Assembly (NCBI GenBank): GCA_030533315.1
Contig: JAUNJL010000023.1
Location: forward strand, 1 to 35,001
Direction of reading: 5' to 3'
DNA length: 35,001 bases
From: Eubacteriales bacterium
GTDB lineage: Bacteria; Bacillota_A; Clostridia; Lachnospirales; Lachnospiraceae
This document shows positions 14,988-23,339 of the stretch, in pieces. Numbering within the stretch: the stretch's first letter is position 1; every line of letters begins with the position of its first letter. The translations under genes and the position numbers were made by a program. The notes beneath the pieces are model-generated. The model was not told where the DNA came from, did no database searches, and saw only the letters and a program-made list of their open reading frames with translations.

Positions 14988-16352
14988 TTAATTTTTGAAG
15001 CTGTGGATCGGCGCCGGGATCCTGCCGCCCCTCTCCACGAAGGCCTCGCAGGAGAACTGGTTTACCGGCATAATGGGTGCATAGCCCAGAAGGCCGCCAA
15101 ACTCCACGGTCTCGCCCACCTCTTTTCCGATCACGGGGATCAGGCGCACCGCCGTCGTTTTCTGATTTACCATACCGATCGCCGCCTCGTCGGCGATGAT
15201 GCCTGAGATGGTGGAGGCCTTTGTGTCTCCCGGCACGGCGATCATGTCAAGGCCCACGGAGCAGACGCAGGTCATGGCCTCCAGCTTCTCCAGCGTCAGG
15301 GCCCCCGCATTCACCGCATCGATCATCCCCTGATCCTCGCTGACCGGTATAAAGGCTCCGCTCAAGCCGCCCACGGCGGTGGACGCCATCACGCCCCCCT
15401 TCTTCACCTGATCGTTGAGAAGGGCCAGGGCGGCCGTGGTCCCCGGAGCTCCCGCCCGCTCAAGTCCGATCTCCTCCAGGATCTCCGCCACGCTGTCTCC
15501 CACGGCCGGCGTGGGCGCCAGGGACAGATCCACAATGCCAAAGGGCACTCCCAGAAGCTTGGACGCCTCCTGCGCCACCAGCTGCCCCACACGGGTCACC
15601 TTGAAGGCCGTGCGCTTGATGGTCTCACAGAGAGTCTCAAAGTCCGCTCCCCTCACCTTGGTGAGAGCCGTCTTCACCACGCCGGGGCCGCTGACGCCCA
15701 CGTTGATGACGGAATCCGCCTCGGTCACGCCGTGAAAGGCGCCCGCCATAAACGGATTATCATCCGGCGCATTACAGAAGACCACCAGCTTGGCACAGCC
15801 CAGGGAATCCTGAGCCTGGGTAGCCTTCGCCGTCTCCAGGATGATCTCTCCCATCAGCTTTACCCCGTCCATGTTGATGCCCGTCTTCGTGGAGCCCACA
15901 TTGACGGAGCTGCACACCCTCTCCGTGGCGGCCAGGGCCTGGGGAATGGAGCGGATGAGCATCTCCTCCGCCGGAGTCATCCCCTTGCTCACCAAAGCGG
16001 AATAGCCTCCCAGAAAGTTGACGCCCACCTCCTTAGCCGCCTTGTCCAAGGTCACGGCGATGGACACGAAATCCTCCGCCGAGCGGCAGGCCGCTCCGCC
16101 CACCAGGGAAATGGGGGTGACGGAGATCCTCTTGTTGACGATGGGGATCCCGTACTCCATGGAAATCTTCTCCCCAACGGCCACCAGATCTCTCGCCCTG
16201 GTGGTGATCTTGTCATAGATCTTCTGGTTCAGTCTGTCAAGGTCACTGTCGATACAGTCCAGGAGGCTGATCCCCAGAGTAATGGTACGCACGTCCAGGT
16301 TCTCCTGCTCGATCATTTTGTTCGTCTCATTTACTTCAAAAATATTTATCAT
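14988..16352 (-). CDS. UPF0210/DUF711 (PFL family) protein
   Basis: The 454-residue cytoplasmic protein matches the UPF0210/DUF711 family in length and in its N-terminus ([16 protein letters not shown], then [16 protein letters not shown]). Gly/Ala-rich motifs such as [12 protein letters not shown] and [22 protein letters not shown] recur through the protein. Members are annotated as PFL family from a distant structural likeness to pyruvate formate-lyase, but there is no visible glycyl-radical motif and no established reaction. The ATG at 16352 follows GGGAG. It starts 41 bp after the ACT-domain gene, the arrangement seen for this pair in many Firmicutes, so the ACT protein may be its ligand-sensing partner. 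Its location just upstream of a Trp-responsive operon may be incidental. Confidence 0.93.
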   Translation of the reverse strand: MINIFEVNETNKMIEQENLDVRTITLGISLLDCIDSDLDRLNQKIYDKITTRARDLVAVGEKISMEYGIPIVNKRISVTPISLVGGAACRSAEDFVSIAVTLDKAAKEVGVNFLGGYSALVSKGMTPAEEMLIRSIPQALAATERVCSSVNVGSTKTGINMDGVKLMGEIILETAKATQAQDSLGCAKLVVFCNAPDDNPFMAGAFHGVTEADSVINVGVSGPGVVKTALTKVRGADFETLCETIKRTAFKVTRVGQLVAQEASKLLGVPFGIVDLSLAPTPAVGDSVAEILEEIGLERAGAPGTTAALALLNDQVKKGGVMASTAVGGLSGAFIPVSEDQGMIDAVNAGALTLEKLEAMTCVCSVGLDMIAVPGDTKASTISGIIADEAAIGMVNQKTTAVRLIPVIGKEVGETVEFGGLLGYAPIMPVNQFSCEAFVERGGRIPAPIHSFKN

Positions 16353-16393
16353 ATACCCTCTCCCAAAAATCCCAGGATGTCTCTGCCATGCCT

Positions 16394-16666
16394 TCAGATC
16401 CTGTGCATTTTATTGAAAATGTCTTCATGCTGGCAGTGGATCACCACGCCGATGCGATCTCCCAGATCCCTCAGCTCCTTTGCCAGCGTGGCCGTATCCT
16501 GTTTGCAGCTGCTGGTGTCCGCCACCATCATCATGTTGAAATACCCCTGCACGATGGTCTGGGATATATCCAGGATGTTAATGTTGTGGTCCGCAAGGTA
16601 TGTGCAGACCTTGGCAATAATGCCCACCGTGTCGTTTCCTACTACCGTGATGATCGTTTTCTTCAT
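16394..16666 (-). CDS. ACT-domain protein (UPF0237 type)
   Basis: This 90-residue protein is essentially a single ACT domain. It has the typical start [20 protein letters not shown] followed by N-I-N-I-L-D-I-S-Q and G-Y-F-N-M-M-M-V, the beta-alpha-beta-beta pattern that binds amino acids or other small ligands at dimer interfaces. It has no catalytic domain. The ATG at 16666 has a GGAAAGGAAG-type site upstream. It is followed at 41 bp by the UPF0210 gene, its usual companion. The 76 bp separating it from the metallo-hydrolase gene contains a GC-rich hairpin (GCCCC/GGGGC) without a T tract. Ligand unknown. Confidence 0.92.
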   Translation of the reverse strand: MKKTIITVVGNDTVGIIAKVCTYLADHNINILDISQTIVQGYFNMMMVADTSSCKQDTATLAKELRDLGDRIGVVIHCQHEDIFNKMHRI

Positions 16667-16742
16667 GGATGTTCTTCCTTTCCTCTCGTCCTACTCTAAG
16701 AGCCCGCCGCCCCTGGGGCCGGCTCACGGGAAAAAGCCCGGC

Positions 16743-17540
16743 TCACACCGCAGCCATCTCCGAGATCTCGTCTCTTTTTGCCACCTGGATCTTGAAGTCC
16801 CGGGAATGATAGGGATTGTCCCCCAGGGTCACCTCCTGGCAGACCGTCTCATAAGCCAGGGCCTCATAATTGTTTTCCTTGCTCAAATGTCCCAGAAAAA
16901 CCGCCTTTAGGCCGTCGTGGAGAAGCCTGCCCAGCAGCCGCCCCGCATTTTCGTTGGAGAGATGCCCCCGATCCCCCAGGATCCTCTGCTTCAGATAATA
17001 GGGGTACCTCCCCACCTGCAGCATCCGCACGTCGTGGTTCGCCTCCAAAAAAAGGCCGTCCAGCCTCTGCAGGTTCTCCACGATATAGTCGTTGTACTTT
17101 CCAAGATCCGTGGCGATGCCCACGGCATGGCCGCCGCATTCCAGGCGATACCCCACGGGCTGGGCCGCATCGTGGGGGAGGGTAAAGGCCCGTACCGAGA
17201 GATCCCCTATGACAAAGGGCTCGTCCTCCCGGATCTCGTGGAAAAGCTCAGGATCCATCCTTCCCAGGCTTTTCATACGGCTGACGGCATCCCTGGTCCC
17301 TCCCGTCATGTAGATGGGAACCTGATACTTCCTCGCCAGGATTCCCAGCCCCTGAACGTGATCGGAATGCTCGTGGGTCACCAGGATCCCGTCGATATCC
17401 CTTCCTGTGAGCTCCAGGGCGTTCAGCCCCTGCTCCACCCGCTTCCCGCTGGTCCCCGCGTCCACCAGCACGTGAGTCCTCTCTGAACCAACGTAAATAC
17501 AGTTTCCGCTGCTTCCGCTGACGATGCTGCAAAATCTCAT
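16743..17540 (-). CDS. yycJ: MBL-fold metallo-hydrolase, YycJ/WalJ family
   Basis: The 265-residue protein has the metallo-beta-lactamase metal-binding motif THEHSDHVQG (about residues 59-68), preceded by the conserved N-terminus FCSIVSGSSGNCIYV and VDAGTSGK. Later metal ligands are visible in TLPHDAAQPVG, IATDLG and FLGHLSKENN. This matches the YycJ/WalJ group, linked in other Firmicutes to DNA metabolism and often proposed to be nuclease-like. I chose the ATG at 17540 because the homologous N-terminus begins there. It overlaps the coaE stop by 4 bp (ATGA), giving translational coupling. Its position after polA and coaE fits a housekeeping role near DNA replication or repair. The exact reaction is not shown by the sequence. 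Confidence 0.93.
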   Translation of the reverse strand: MRFCSIVSGSSGNCIYVGSERTHVLVDAGTSGKRVEQGLNALELTGRDIDGILVTHEHSDHVQGLGILARKYQVPIYMTGGTRDAVSRMKSLGRMDPELFHEIREDEPFVIGDLSVRAFTLPHDAAQPVGYRLECGGHAVGIATDLGKYNDYIVENLQRLDGLFLEANHDVRMLQVGRYPYYLKQRILGDRGHLSNENAGRLLGRLLHDGLKAVFLGHLSKENNYEALAYETVCQEVTLGDNPYHSRDFKIQVAKRDEISEMAAV

Positions 17541-18145
17541 GCTTCTCTTATCCCTTCTGTTTCCAGGAGCCTCTCCCGGATCCTCTGGCAGGTTCCGGCA
17601 AGATCTCCATTGTTTTCCACCACGAAATCTCCGTGGGCCATGTAAAAATCCACCGACGCCTGGTTCCTGATGATGCTCTCGGCCTTTTCCCGGGAATATC
17701 CCCGGCTCTCCATGAGCCGGCGGATGCGAATCGGCTCCTCCGTGTGAACATACCAGACCTCGTCCAGAAAATCCTGATAATGCTCCTCCAGAAGCAGGGC
17801 CGCCTCCACCACCAGCAGGGGGCAGCCTTTTTTCTCCTGTTCCTCCATGGCGCAAAGGATGTACCGTTTCACCGCCGGATGGATCAGGCCGTTCAGCCTG
17901 TCCAGAAGCTCCGGCCTAGAAAATACTACATCGGAAACCATACTCCGGTCAATAGTTTTATCGTTTTTTATGATTTCTTTTCCAAAAAGCCGGATCACGG
18001 GATCGTAGCATTCGCCCCCCGGTTCCATCACCAGGTGCCCCACCTGATCCGCCTGGAGCACAAAGGCCCCCCATTCCTTTTCCAGATAGGACAGCACCGT
18101 GCTTTTCCCGGCGCCCACCCCTCCGGTGATCCCGATCTTCCTCAT
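17537..18145 (-). CDS. coaE: Dephospho-CoA kinase
   Basis: CoaE phosphorylates the 3'-hydroxyl of dephospho-CoA with ATP, the last step of coenzyme A synthesis, in the cytoplasm. The 202-residue length is normal. The P-loop GITGGVGAGKST is at residues 5-16, followed by a conserved Asp (LQADQVGH, about 30-37), HPAVKR (about 90) and VVEAALLLEEH (about 112-122). The ATG at 18145 abuts the polA stop codon with no gap, and the stop overlaps the start of the YycJ-type gene, so polA, coaE and yycJ look co-translated. The polA-coaE pairing is common in Firmicutes. Confidence 0.97.
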   Translation of the reverse strand: MRKIGITGGVGAGKSTVLSYLEKEWGAFVLQADQVGHLVMEPGGECYDPVIRLFGKEIIKNDKTIDRSMVSDVVFSRPELLDRLNGLIHPAVKRYILCAMEEQEKKGCPLLVVEAALLLEEHYQDFLDEVWYVHTEEPIRIRRLMESRGYSREKAESIIRNQASVDFYMAHGDFVVENNGDLAGTCQRIRERLLETEGIREA

Positions 18146-20779
18146 CTATTTTGCCTCATACCAGTTCTCTCCCTGGTTCATGTCCACCTCCAGCTCCACC
18201 GCCAGGTCGGCCGCTCCCTTCATCTCCTCCTCCAGAAGCCTTGACACCTGGGAGAGCTCCTCCTTTTTCGTCTCAATGAGCAGCTCATCATGGACCTGCA
18301 GCACCAGGCGGGAGCTCAGCCCCTCCTCCTTCAGGCGTCGGCAGACCCGGTTCATGGCGATCTTGATGATGTCGGCCGCCGTGCCCTGGATGGGGGAGTT
18401 CATGGCCACCCGCTCACCAAAGGATCTCTGCATGAAATTGCTGGACTTCAGCTCCGGCACGGGCCGCCTCCTTCCAAACATGGTGGACACGTAGCCCTGC
18501 TCCTTTCCCTGGGCCACCAGATCGTCCAGAAATCCCTTGATCCGGGGGTAGGTCTCAAAATACTTGTCAATATACTGGGCCGCTTCCTTTCTGGTAATGC
18601 TCAGATCCTGACTCAGTCCAAAGGAGCTGATGCCATACACGATCCCGAAATTCACGGCCTTCGCATTTCTCCTCTGGAGAGGGGTCACCTCCTCAAAAGG
18701 CACGTGGAAGACCTGGGAGGCGGTCAGCCTGTGAATGTCCTGGGCCTCCTTGTAGGCCTGGATCAACTTTTCGTCCCCGGACATATGGGCCAGCACCCGC
18801 AGCTCGATCTGAGAATAGTCCGCATCCAGGAACACGCAGCCCTCCTTTGGCACAAAGACCTTGCGGATCAGCCTTCCCAGCTCGATGCGGACGGGAATGT
18901 TCTGCAGGTTTGGCTCCGTGCTGCTGATCCGTCCCGTGGCCGTGATGGTCTGGTTGAAGGTGGAGTGGATCCTCCCGTCCTTCTCAATCACCTTGCCCAG
19001 GCCATCGGCGTAGGTGGATTTCAGCTTTGTCAGCTGGCGGTATTCCAGGATATTTCCCACAATGGCGTGATCCGGGGCCAGCTTTTCCAGGATGTCCGCC
19101 GCCGTGGAATACCCGGTCTTCGTCTTCTTCCCTCCCGGCAGTCCCATTTTTTCAAAAAGGATCACTCCCAGCTGCTTGGGAGAGTTGATGTTAAATTCCT
19201 CTCCCGCCTGGCTGTGGATCACCTTTTCCAGCTCCTGGATCCGAACGCTCAGGCGGTCTCCGTAGGCCTTCAGCTCCTCCCCCTTGACGGCGATCCCCGT
19301 CATCTCCATGGAATTTAAGGTGAATACCAGGGGAAGGTCAATATCCCGGTAAACGGGCCACAGCTCCGTCTCCTCCAGGGCCTTCACAAGGGGGCCGCAG
19401 CAGGAAAGGGCGGTGCGGGCCATATGGCAGGCCAGGGCCGTCAGACCCTGGGATTCCTCCTCCCACGCCTTTTTCAGGGAGGTTTTCCCCAAAAGCTCCT
19501 CCCGGGAGGGCAGGATCACTCCCCCCAGGAACTCCCTTGCCAGATCATCATAGGTGTAGGAGGACTTCAGGGGATTCAAAAGATAGGCCGCCACCCCTGC
19601 GTCAAACACCTTCTCCTGATCCTCCAGGGGAACGTGCTTCAGCATGGACTTCAGATCCAGGGAGCACAAGAGGCAGTCCCTTCCCAGATCTCTCAAGCCC
19701 TGGACAATGGCCTCCGGCGCAAGCTGCCCTCCCGCCGGAACGTAGTAGACCTCCTGGCCGGAAAGGGCAAGGCCCAGCCCGTAAACCTCCTCCCGGTCCG
19801 CCATGAGGGCGACTCCCGCCGTCCCGCATTCCCTGGCCTTCTGCAGCAGCGCCTCCCAGCCCTCCTCGTCCTGACAGGTAAAGAACTCTGGGACCGGGGT
19901 GCATTCTGCGCCGGCGTCAAACCGGGACAAAAGATTCTTGAACTCCAGGCGCTTGCACAGCTCGTAGGCCTCCGGGGTGTAAAGGCTGTGAAGCCTGGCC
20001 TCCTCATAAGAGAAGTCCAGGGGACTGTCCGTCTGGATGGTGGCCAGGGTTTTCGAGAGGCAGGCCAGATCGTAATGCTCCCTCAGGGACTCCCTGGCCT
20101 TGTTGGGTTTGACCTCCTCCACATGGGCGTAGGCGTTCTCGATGGTGCCAAATTCCACGATCAGCTTCGTGGCCGTCTTCTCCCCCACTCCGGGGATCCC
20201 TGGAATATTGTCCGAGGAGTCCCCCATGAGGGCCTTCAGCTCAATGATCTGGGGCGGCGTCACCTGATATTTTTCCAGCACCTGATCCTGGCGGAAGTCC
20301 TCCACCGTGGTCTTCCCCCTGGAGGTTCTGGGAAGCCGGATCATCACCTTTTCTGTGGCCAGCTGCAGAAGATCCCGGTCTCCTGAAAGGATGGTCACAT
20401 CCATCCCCAGTCCCTCGCTGCGCCTGGCCAGCGTGCCAAGAAGGTCGTCCGCCTCGTAGCCCTCCAAGGTCACCAGCTTCACCCCCATGGCCGTCAGAAC
20501 CTCCTTCATCAGAGGCACCTGCTCCCGCAGCTCCTGGGGCATGGCCTTTCTGGTTCCCTTATATTCTGCGTACATCTTGTGCCGGAAGGTGGGGGCGTGA
20601 AGGTCAAAGGCCACCGTCAGGTAGTCCGGCTTTTCCTCCTCCAATACCTTAAACAGCATGTTCAGAAAGCCATAGACCGCTCCCGTGTGCCTTCCCTGGG
20701 AATTTGTCAGGTCGGGCAGGCCGTAAAAGGCCCTGTTCAAAATGCTGTGCCCGTCGATCAGCAATATTTTTTCGCTCAT
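18146..20779 (-). CDS. polA: DNA polymerase I
   Basis: The 877-residue enzyme fills gaps and removes RNA primers during replication and repair. The 5' nuclease domain covers about residues 1-290 (LIDGHSILNRAFYG, YEADDLLGTLA, GDSSDNIPGIPGVGEKTA). The middle 3'-5' exonuclease-like domain (about 310-480) lacks the acidic metal-ligand motifs (GVALMADREE where DTET is expected), so proofreading is probably lost, as in other Firmicute PolA. The polymerase domain has motif A DADYSQIELR (about 649), motif B RRNAKAVNFGIVYG (about 698) and motif C LQVHDELL (about 827). I chose the ATG at 20779 because it has GGAGG 7 nt upstream and begins at the conserved N-terminus; the frame stays open for 33 more codons upstream without homologous character. 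coaE follows directly. Confidence 0.97.
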   Translation of the reverse strand: MSEKILLIDGHSILNRAFYGLPDLTNSQGRHTGAVYGFLNMLFKVLEEEKPDYLTVAFDLHAPTFRHKMYAEYKGTRKAMPQELREQVPLMKEVLTAMGVKLVTLEGYEADDLLGTLARRSEGLGMDVTILSGDRDLLQLATEKVMIRLPRTSRGKTTVEDFRQDQVLEKYQVTPPQIIELKALMGDSSDNIPGIPGVGEKTATKLIVEFGTIENAYAHVEEVKPNKARESLREHYDLACLSKTLATIQTDSPLDFSYEEARLHSLYTPEAYELCKRLEFKNLLSRFDAGAECTPVPEFFTCQDEEGWEALLQKARECGTAGVALMADREEVYGLGLALSGQEVYYVPAGGQLAPEAIVQGLRDLGRDCLLCSLDLKSMLKHVPLEDQEKVFDAGVAAYLLNPLKSSYTYDDLAREFLGGVILPSREELLGKTSLKKAWEEESQGLTALACHMARTALSCCGPLVKALEETELWPVYRDIDLPLVFTLNSMEMTGIAVKGEELKAYGDRLSVRIQELEKVIHSQAGEEFNINSPKQLGVILFEKMGLPGGKKTKTGYSTAADILEKLAPDHAIVGNILEYRQLTKLKSTYADGLGKVIEKDGRIHSTFNQTITATGRISSTEPNLQNIPVRIELGRLIRKVFVPKEGCVFLDADYSQIELRVLAHMSGDEKLIQAYKEAQDIHRLTASQVFHVPFEEVTPLQRRNAKAVNFGIVYGISSFGLSQDLSITRKEAAQYIDKYFETYPRIKGFLDDLVAQGKEQGYVSTMFGRRRPVPELKSSNFMQRSFGERVAMNSPIQGTAADIIKIAMNRVCRRLKEEGLSSRLVLQVHDELLIETKKEELSQVSRLLEEEMKGAADLAVELEVDMNQGENWYEAK

Positions 20780-20863
20780 TCCTTTACCTCCATTGTTTCC
20801 TTCCATATCCGGCCAAGGGCCCACAGGCCCCCGGACCGTCCGTGACGGCCCTTTCCGTACCCC

Positions 20864-20934
20864 GATCCTTCCCCGCAAGGGCGGGGAAGATCCCTTTTTC
20901 TGCCAAAGCAGCTCCTGTGGGTCACAGGAGCTGC
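20864..20934 (-). repeat. Intergenic hairpin pair with linker between the anti-sigma-like gene and polA
   Basis: A perfect 12-bp inverted repeat, GCAGCTCCTGTG/CACAGGAGCTGC with a 3-nt loop (20908-20934), contains the stop codon of the upstream gene. A 15-nt linker (20890-20904, plus strand ATCCCTTTTTCTGCC) separates it from a second stem CTTCCCCGC/GCGGGGAAG (20868-20889). The T tract is weak (three T), so efficient termination is doubtful. The linker recurs exactly at 27380-27394. The remaining bases up to the polA start (20780-20863) hold another short palindrome and the RBS. Confidence 0.75.
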
Positions 20935-21260
20935 ATGATCACATACAATAGACTCCCGCCCAGCCCCGCAATGAGTATACAGCACCCCACTGCGACAACG
21001 GCGCGGGTAAATTTTTTTCGCAGGATGTAATGCTCCGACTTTCGGATATCCTCCTCCAGAAGCTCCCGAAAATCCAGCACCGGCTCCTCCTCGTCCTCGT
21101 CCAGCCTCTGCGTGGCTTCGTGGACGATGAAATAGGTCTGGAGCTCATCGTAGCAGGAGGAACAGCCCCTCACGTGGTCGATGAACTCCTCCAGATCGCT
21201 GACGGGAAGATCATGGCTGATATATCGGTTTACCATCCCTTCTGCGGTATGACAATCCAT
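20922..21260 (-). CDS. Zinc-finger anti-sigma-factor-like membrane protein (zf-HC2 type)
   Basis: The 112-residue protein begins with a putative ZAS/zf-HC2 zinc finger: Cys3 (or His4), then H29-x3-C33-x2-C36 in HVRGCSSC. A charged middle rich in Glu/Asp follows (residues 48-70), then one membrane segment near residues 84-108 (AVVAVGCCILIAGLGGSLLY). This is the layout of membrane-bound anti-sigma factors: cytoplasmic zinc finger, one TM, and here almost no extracytoplasmic domain. I chose the ATG at 21260 because GGGAG lies 7 nt upstream and the finger starts there. No sigma factor gene is adjacent; neighbours are ftsH (25 bp upstream) and polA. It could instead be a general membrane zinc-finger protein. 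Its stop codon sits inside a perfect hairpin. Confidence 0.8.
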   Translation of the reverse strand: MDCHTAEGMVNRYISHDLPVSDLEEFIDHVRGCSSCYDELQTYFIVHEATQRLDEDEEEPVLDFRELLEEDIRKSEHYILRKKFTRAVVAVGCCILIAGLGGSLLYVIMQLL

Positions 21261-21285
21261 CACTCGGCTCCCTTCTCCACTCGGC

Positions 21286-23154
21286 TCAGGCCTCCCCTTC
21301 CCTTTCCGGAAGCTGAGGGGCAGGCGCATTCAGGATCTTCATGAACTCCTCCCCCGTGATGGTCTCATGCTCATAAAGATACTTTGCCAGCTCATGAAGC
21401 TTTTCCACATTTTCCTTTAACAGGCGAAGCGCCTTCTCATGCTGGCGCCGCACCAGCTCCACCACCTTTTTGTCCAGAAGGGTCTGAGTCTCAAAGGAGC
21501 AGGTAAGGCTGGCGTCCCCTCCCAGATACTGGTTGCTCATGCTTTCCATGGCCACCATGTCAAAATCCTCGCTCATACCGTACCGGGAAATCATGGCCCT
21601 GGCAATCTTGGTGGCCTGCTCGATATCGTTGGATGCGCCCGTGGTGATGCTGTGGAAGACCAGCTCCTCCGCCGCCCTTCCTCCGGTGAAGGTGGCGATC
21701 TTATTCTCCAGCTCCTCCTTGCTCATAAGGTAATGCTCCGTCTCATCCACCTGCATGGTGTAGCCCAGGGCCCCCGAGGTACGGGGGATGATGGTGATCT
21801 TGTGCACCGGAGCGGAGTCCGTCTGCTTCGCAGCCACCAGGGCATGTCCGATCTCGTGGTAAGAAACGATCAGCTTCTCCTTGTTGGAGAGCACCCGGTT
21901 CTTTTTCTGATAACCGGCAATGACCACCTCGATGCTCTCCTCAAAGTCCGCCTGGGTGGCGAACCGCCGTCCGTCCCGCACCGCCCGCAGGGCCGCCTCG
22001 TTCACAATGTTGGCCAGCTCCGCACCGGAGGCTCCCGCCGCCGCCTTGGCGATCTCGTCAAAGCGCACGGAATCCGAGATCTTGATCTTCTTTGCATGTA
22101 CCCGCAGGATCTCCTCCCGGCCCTTCAGATCTGGAAGCTCCACCGGGATGCGCCTGTCAAACCGGCCGGGGCGCAGCAGGGCCGGATCCAGGGAATCGGG
22201 GCGGTTGGTCGCCGCCAAGATCACCACGCCCTTGGAGCCGTCAAAGCCGTCCATCTCCGTGAGAAGCTGGTTCAGGGTCTGCTCCCTCTCGTCGTTGCTT
22301 CCAGTCATGCCTCCATTGTCCCGCTTCTTGCCGATGGTGTCGATCTCGTCAATAAACACGATGCAGGGCGCCTTCTCATTGGCCTGTTTAAAAAGATCCC
22401 GCACCTTTGCGGCTCCCATACCCACGAACATCTCCACGAACTCCGAGCCGGAGATGGAAAAGAAGGGTACCTCCGCCTCGCCGGCCACGGCCTTGGCCAA
22501 AAGCGTCTTTCCGGTGCCGGGAGGTCCCACCAGGAGCGCCCCCTTGGGCATGGAGGCTCCGATGTCCGCATACTTCTGGGGATTGTGGAGATAATCCACG
22601 ATCTCGCTCAAAAGCTCCTTCGCCTCATCCTCCCCGGCCACGTCCGTAAACTTGATGCCGTTGGTGGACTTCACATATACCTTGGCGTTGCTCTTCCCGA
22701 AGGACATCATCCCTCCCGGCCCGCCGTTTCCCATGGAGCTCATCATCTTCTTGCTCAGCCAGCGGCCAAGGAAGATGAAGATCACGATGGGGAACACGTA
22801 TCCGGCCAGAAGGCTCAGGATCAGGGACTGGCCCTGGGGCTCCACCGCCTCCATGCTGGTGCCGTAATGGTAGAGGCGCTCCACCAGGTTGGGATCATCC
22901 ATGCGGACCGTCTTACAGATGAAGTCTCTGCCGTCCTTCCTCAGAACGTAGTAAATATAGGCGTCCTGTACCTCCGCCTTGGGCACGTCCCCAGCCTCCA
23001 CGCTCTTCAGAAAGCTGGTATAATCGGTCTTTTGGATGCTTCTCTCCCGAAAGGTGGGAACCACGATCAGGTTCAGCACCAGGATGAGCACGGCCGCAAC
23101 AAGCGCAAACACGTACAGCGGACGCTTCTCTGGTTTTTTATCGTCTAAGCTCAT
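21286..23154 (-). CDS. ftsH: ATP-dependent zinc metalloprotease FtsH
   Basis: FtsH is a membrane-anchored AAA+ protease that degrades misfolded membrane proteins and some regulators. The 622-residue protein has TM1 (about residues 14-34), an extracytoplasmic domain, TM2 (about 109-130), Walker A GPPGTGKT (about 209), Walker B IVFIDEID (about 264), an arginine-finger region RPGRFDRR, and the zinc motif HEIGH (about 429). The C-terminal domain ends shortly after PQLPEREGEA. The ATG at 23154 has GGAGG 7 nt upstream; an upstream in-frame ATG near 23244 lies in the promoter region and is rejected. The gene has its own promoter and probably starts a transcript through the anti-sigma-like gene and polA. 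Confidence 0.96.
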   Translation of the reverse strand: MSLDDKKPEKRPLYVFALVAAVLILVLNLIVVPTFRERSIQKTDYTSFLKSVEAGDVPKAEVQDAYIYYVLRKDGRDFICKTVRMDDPNLVERLYHYGTSMEAVEPQGQSLILSLLAGYVFPIVIFIFLGRWLSKKMMSSMGNGGPGGMMSFGKSNAKVYVKSTNGIKFTDVAGEDEAKELLSEIVDYLHNPQKYADIGASMPKGALLVGPPGTGKTLLAKAVAGEAEVPFFSISGSEFVEMFVGMGAAKVRDLFKQANEKAPCIVFIDEIDTIGKKRDNGGMTGSNDEREQTLNQLLTEMDGFDGSKGVVILAATNRPDSLDPALLRPGRFDRRIPVELPDLKGREEILRVHAKKIKISDSVRFDEIAKAAAGASGAELANIVNEAALRAVRDGRRFATQADFEESIEVVIAGYQKKNRVLSNKEKLIVSYHEIGHALVAAKQTDSAPVHKITIIPRTSGALGYTMQVDETEHYLMSKEELENKIATFTGGRAAEELVFHSITTGASNDIEQATKIARAMISRYGMSEDFDMVAMESMSNQYLGGDASLTCSFETQTLLDKKVVELVRRQHEKALRLLKENVEKLHELAKYLYEHETITGEEFMKILNAPAPQLPEREGEA

Positions 23155-23234
23155 GTCATTTCCTCCATTATCTGTTACCCTTTGTACCTGCTGCCGCCCC
23201 GCCAGAAAAAGGTGAACGCCGCAGCTTATGAGAT

Positions 23235-23263
23235 ACTGTATCATTTTTTGTGGAGAGTATCAA
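23235..23263 (-). promoter_or_regulatory. Promoter of ftsH
   Basis: The -35 TTGATA (23258-23263) and -10 TACAGT (23235-23240) are separated by 17 bp. Transcription would start near 23228, about 75 nt before the ftsH ATG. No strong terminator is visible between the rseP stop (23340) and this promoter, so some read-through from the upstream operon is likely. Confidence 0.7.
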
Positions 23264-23339
23264 TATTTCCAGAGCAATCTTTATAAACATTTCACATATC
23301 GCAAGCCTTCACCTTAACAGGCCGCCTTTTCGGGCATCG

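Noticed and set aside
14988..16352. True pyruvate formate-lyase
   Set aside because: PFL family here is only a fold-based name; no glycyl-radical loop or Cys-Cys active-site motif is seen.
21439..23148. A 569-codon plus-strand open frame
   Set aside because: It is antisense to ftsH, whose motifs are unmistakable; the plus-strand product is His/Gly-rich shadow sequence.
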